A stretch of DNA of 16,659 nt from Actinomycetota bacterium (GTDB lineage Bacteria > Actinomycetota > Acidimicrobiia > Acidimicrobiales > Poriferisodaliceae): NCBI GenBank assembly GCA_002731665.1, contig PCCJ01000100.1, positions 1-16,659 on the forward strand, given 5' to 3'. The translations under genes were made by a program, and so were the position numbers. Position 1 is the first letter of the stretch. Each line of letters starts with the position of its first letter. Below the pieces are notes generated by a model. It did no database searches, had not been told where the DNA came from, and saw nothing but the letters and a program-made list of their open reading frames with translations. This document shows positions 14,693 to 16,659 of this stretch, piece by piece.

Positions 14693-15976
14693 TTATTTGC
14701 GTCCAAGGCTCGTGTACTCAAAACCTATGTCTCTTAAGGTCCGGGGATTTAGTAAATTTCGGGCATCGACTATCTTGGGCGCCTTTGCAATTCGTTGAAA
14801 TTTTTTCCAGTCCAAGTCTTTAAACTCTGGCCATTCTGTCAGAATAACGATCACTTCAGTATTCGTAACTGCTTTCTCTGCTGAGTCATGGACAATACCA
14901 TCTGATAACCCCAATGGGAGCAATTCGACTAACGGGTCATAGTAGTTTAACTGAGCGCCGAGATCCGACATTAGTTGGGAAACAGCAATGGCAGGCGAGT
15001 TCCGGACATCGTCGGTCCCCGCCTTAAATGTCAAACCTAGGACAGCTACATGCACTCCTTGAAGTGGTTTGCCAACAGCTTTTTCTACTTTCGACGCTAT
15101 TCGCTTAAATTGCTGAGCGTTTGCGTCTATCACAGCTTCCAAAAGCTCAAATTTGTAGCCTGAATCGGATGCTAGGCGAACTAGCGCTTGCATATCCTTA
15201 GGGAAACATGAACCTCCCCATCCAGGTCCAGGCTGCAAGAACTTCGGACCTACACGGTTATCAGTCCCAAGCCCTTTGGCAACCGAATCTATGTCCGCTC
15301 CAACCACCTCGCAGACTGCTGCTAACGCGTTCACGAAAGATACCTTCATAGCAAGAAACGAGTTTGTCGCATACTTAACTGTTTCTGCAGATGCGCAATC
15401 GACTTGAATGATCGGCGATTCCAAATTTGAATAAAGTTCGGCTACTCTGTCGCTCGCCTCCATCGTGTCCGCTCCGATTATTATTCGATCCGGCTTTAGG
15501 AAATCTTCGATAGCTGATCCCTCGCGTAAGAACTCAGGATTTGAGACAATATCTATATCCTCTCTTCCTATTATTTCTGAGATAGCCTTGCATGTCCCTA
15601 CTGGGACAGTCGACTTGTTTACCACGATCGCCTCAGAGCTTAAAGAGACTTTCAGATTTTCTGCTACTTCGTAGATAGCCGCTAGTTCGGCGCTGCCATC
15701 TTCAGCTTGAGGAGTCGGTAGACAAAGAAAAATAAATTCATTTTGGAGCAGGTTCACATCGGCGGTGTCTGAAAATGACAGACTCTCTGTTTCCAACCCC
15801 ATAGCTATTAATTCTGGGAGCCCTTTTTCGTAGATCGGACATATTCCAGAATTCAGCTCAGCTATTTTCTCTACGTTTGTGTCAATGCAGACTACTTGGT
15901 GGCCAAGATGAGCCATACAGGCGCCGGTCGTAAGCCCGACATATCCAGTTCCAATAATTGTTATCTGCTTTGACAT
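14693..15976 (-). CDS. ugd: UDP-glucose 6-dehydrogenase
   Basis: The 427-residue cytoplasmic enzyme oxidises UDP-glucose to UDP-glucuronate with two NAD+. The N-terminal Rossmann domain has GTGYVG at 9-14 and D32 after the second strand. CLPTPQ (85-90), KSTVPVGT (121-128) and NPEFLREGSA (146-155, with E148) follow. Active-site residues match the family: K201 and N205 in KYATNSF, and C257 with D261 in GPGWGGSCFPKD, the thiol that forms the thiohemiacetal. The C-terminal UDP-binding domain contains GLTFKAGTDDVRNSPA. Length is typical. The start is ATG 15976, with only a weak AGAG upstream. The 108-bp spacer before it shows no sure promoter or terminator. UDP-glucuronate could feed the downstream glycosyltransferases directly or after conversion to a pentose or epimer; no enzyme for that is visible. 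A UDP-mannuronate dehydrogenase is a weaker alternative. Confidence 0.95.
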   Translation of the reverse strand: MSKQITIIGTGYVGLTTGACMAHLGHQVVCIDTNVEKIAELNSGICPIYEKGLPELIAMGLETESLSFSDTADVNLLQNEFIFLCLPTPQAEDGSAELAAIYEVAENLKVSLSSEAIVVNKSTVPVGTCKAISEIIGREDIDIVSNPEFLREGSAIEDFLKPDRIIIGADTMEASDRVAELYSNLESPIIQVDCASAETVKYATNSFLAMKVSFVNALAAVCEVVGADIDSVAKGLGTDNRVGPKFLQPGPGWGGSCFPKDMQALVRLASDSGYKFELLEAVIDANAQQFKRIASKVEKAVGKPLQGVHVAVLGLTFKAGTDDVRNSPAIAVSQLMSDLGAQLNYYDPLVELLPLGLSDGIVHDSAEKAVTNTEVIVILTEWPEFKDLDWKKFQRIAKAPKIVDARNLLNPRTLRDIGFEYTSLGRK

Positions 15977-16030
15977 AGTTCTCTAACTATTTCCGCTGAT
16001 AGCAGCCAGATGAAGTTGGTTACAGTCCTC

Positions 16031-16044
16031 GATGATCGATGATC
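16031..16044. repeat. Tandem 7-bp repeat upstream of ugd
   Basis: GATGATC occurs twice in direct tandem, about 55-68 bp before the ugd start, in the 108-bp spacer (15977-16084). A 5-bp inverted repeat, ACTAT-CGAC-ATAGT, follows at about 16046-16059. Either could be a regulator site; neither is long enough to be sure. Confidence 0.25.
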
Positions 16045-16084
16045 CACTATCGACATAGTAGTTGATATCCGAACTTTCTCATAT

Positions 16085-16659
16085 CTAATTCTTTCCACAC
16101 AAACCAAGCACGTTAGGCACAGGAGCACGAAGAATTTCTTGTGTCGTTGCGTCTTCGTTTTGATTTGACTTTGGAAGGAAAACTTTTCTGTAACCTTGCC
16201 CCAATTCCGGTAATTTTTGACCTACTTCAAGTCTTAGTTCATTACCTGATAGGTCAGACTTAAATAACATATCAATATCAGTTACGAAATGACTTGCCAG
16301 CAGTGCCGCAGCCTTTTCTCCCCCAAGGCCATACACAATTCGTGATGCCATGCCTACATAACCGGTTGCCGTGTCTGACTGAAATCCTATTTCAGATAAC
16401 TTTTCAGCTAATTGGGTAGCCTCTGAACCTTTTACAGTTACATAAACTCTATTTTCGGTTACTGCACCCCACCGGACTCCATCAAATACTTCGATCACAC
16501 GTGAGTTGTGACTATTTTTTTTGAGCCTTAACCCCTGAATTCCGTCACTATTAATATCTTCAAACTGAAGCGTGTAACGCTCTAAATCACGTTTGAGATC
16601 AACGGTTCCAAAGCGCCGAGAGAGGGCAACCCCATCGTCAAATACGCTAAAAGTATTTG
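16085..16659 (-). CDS. C-terminal part of a probable LCP (LytR-CpsA-Psr) protein with LytR_C-like domain
   Basis: The frame is open from the window edge to TAG at 16085, giving 190 visible residues; the real start lies outside. An in-frame GTG at 16498 is an internal valine, because the 53 codons before it continue a protein-like sequence without a stop. Visible residues 1-47 (FDDGVALSRRFGTVDLKREL, then LQFEDINSDGIQGLRL) resemble the last helices of an LCP catalytic domain. Residues about 69-153 resemble LytR_C: NRVYVTVKGS, LAEKLSEIGF, then RIVYGLGGEKAAALLA and LRLEVGQKLPEL. LCP proteins transfer lipid-linked glycopolymers to peptidoglycan outside the cell, which suits a glycan cluster. Catalytic arginines and the membrane anchor cannot be seen. 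It could instead be another membrane protein carrying LytR_C. An A8 run lies at 16515-16522. Confidence 0.6.
   Translation of the reverse strand, partial: NTFSVFDDGVALSRRFGTVDLKRDLERYTLQFEDINSDGIQGLRLKKNSHNSRVIEVFDGVRWGAVTENRVYVTVKGSEATQLAEKLSEIGFQSDTATGYVGMASRIVYGLGGEKAAALLASHFVTDIDMLFKSDLSGNELRLEVGQKLPELGQGYRKVFLPKSNQNEDATTQEILRAPVPNVLGLCGKN

Noticed and set aside
16085..16498. Treating the GTG at 16498 as the gene start (137-residue protein)
   Set aside because: The same frame continues upstream to the window edge without a stop and reads as protein-like sequence, so the gene is cut by the window rather than short.

Overview
The window looks like a cell-envelope glycan biosynthesis locus from an actinobacterium. 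The main clues are an adjacent cofD-cofE pair (coenzyme F420), which in bacteria is best known from actinobacteria; frequent GTG and TTG starts; and an LCP-like protein ending in a LytR_C-like domain. The DNA is not high-GC by eye, so a moderate-GC, perhaps aquatic, lineage such as Acidimicrobiia is plausible. That placement is inference.

There are three blocks. (1) Minus strand, 1-3298: the N-terminal part of a secreted SpoIID/LytB-domain protein (running off the left edge), GDP-mannose 4,6-dehydratase (gmd) and one GT4 glycosyltransferase. (2) Plus strand, 3362-9314: six closely packed genes, probably one operon. They are a degenerate methyltransferase-like protein, three GT4 glycosyltransferases (the first two paralogous), cofD and cofE. 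Junctions are 4, 4 and 11 bp overlaps, then gaps of 12 and 5 bp. (3) Minus strand, 9330-16659, read right to left: the C-terminal part of an LCP/LytR_C-like protein, UDP-glucose 6-dehydrogenase (ugd), three GT4-type glycosyltransferases, a membrane-anchored histidine-rich protein of unknown function, and a mannose-1-phosphate guanylyltransferase-like nucleotidyltransferase that meets cofE tail to tail.

The parts fit one pathway. The nucleotidyltransferase would supply GDP-mannose; Gmd would convert it to GDP-4-keto-6-deoxymannose; Ugd would supply UDP-glucuronate; seven glycosyltransferases would assemble a polymer or glycolipid; and an LCP protein would attach it to peptidoglycan, which the SpoIID-like enzyme may remodel. 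No flippase, polymerase, ABC exporter, initiating phosphoglycosyltransferase or GDP-fucose synthase is visible.

The grouping of cofD, cofE, a ManB-type nucleotidyltransferase and an LCP protein recalls the Mycobacterium tuberculosis Rv3261-Rv3267 neighbourhood (from memory), so an old F420/cell-wall neighbourhood may have been expanded here with glycosyltransferases. The least understood genes are the histidine-rich membrane protein and the degenerate methyltransferase-like protein. No gene-free stretch exceeds 300 bases, and I saw no tRNA, rRNA, insertion sequence or CRISPR array.
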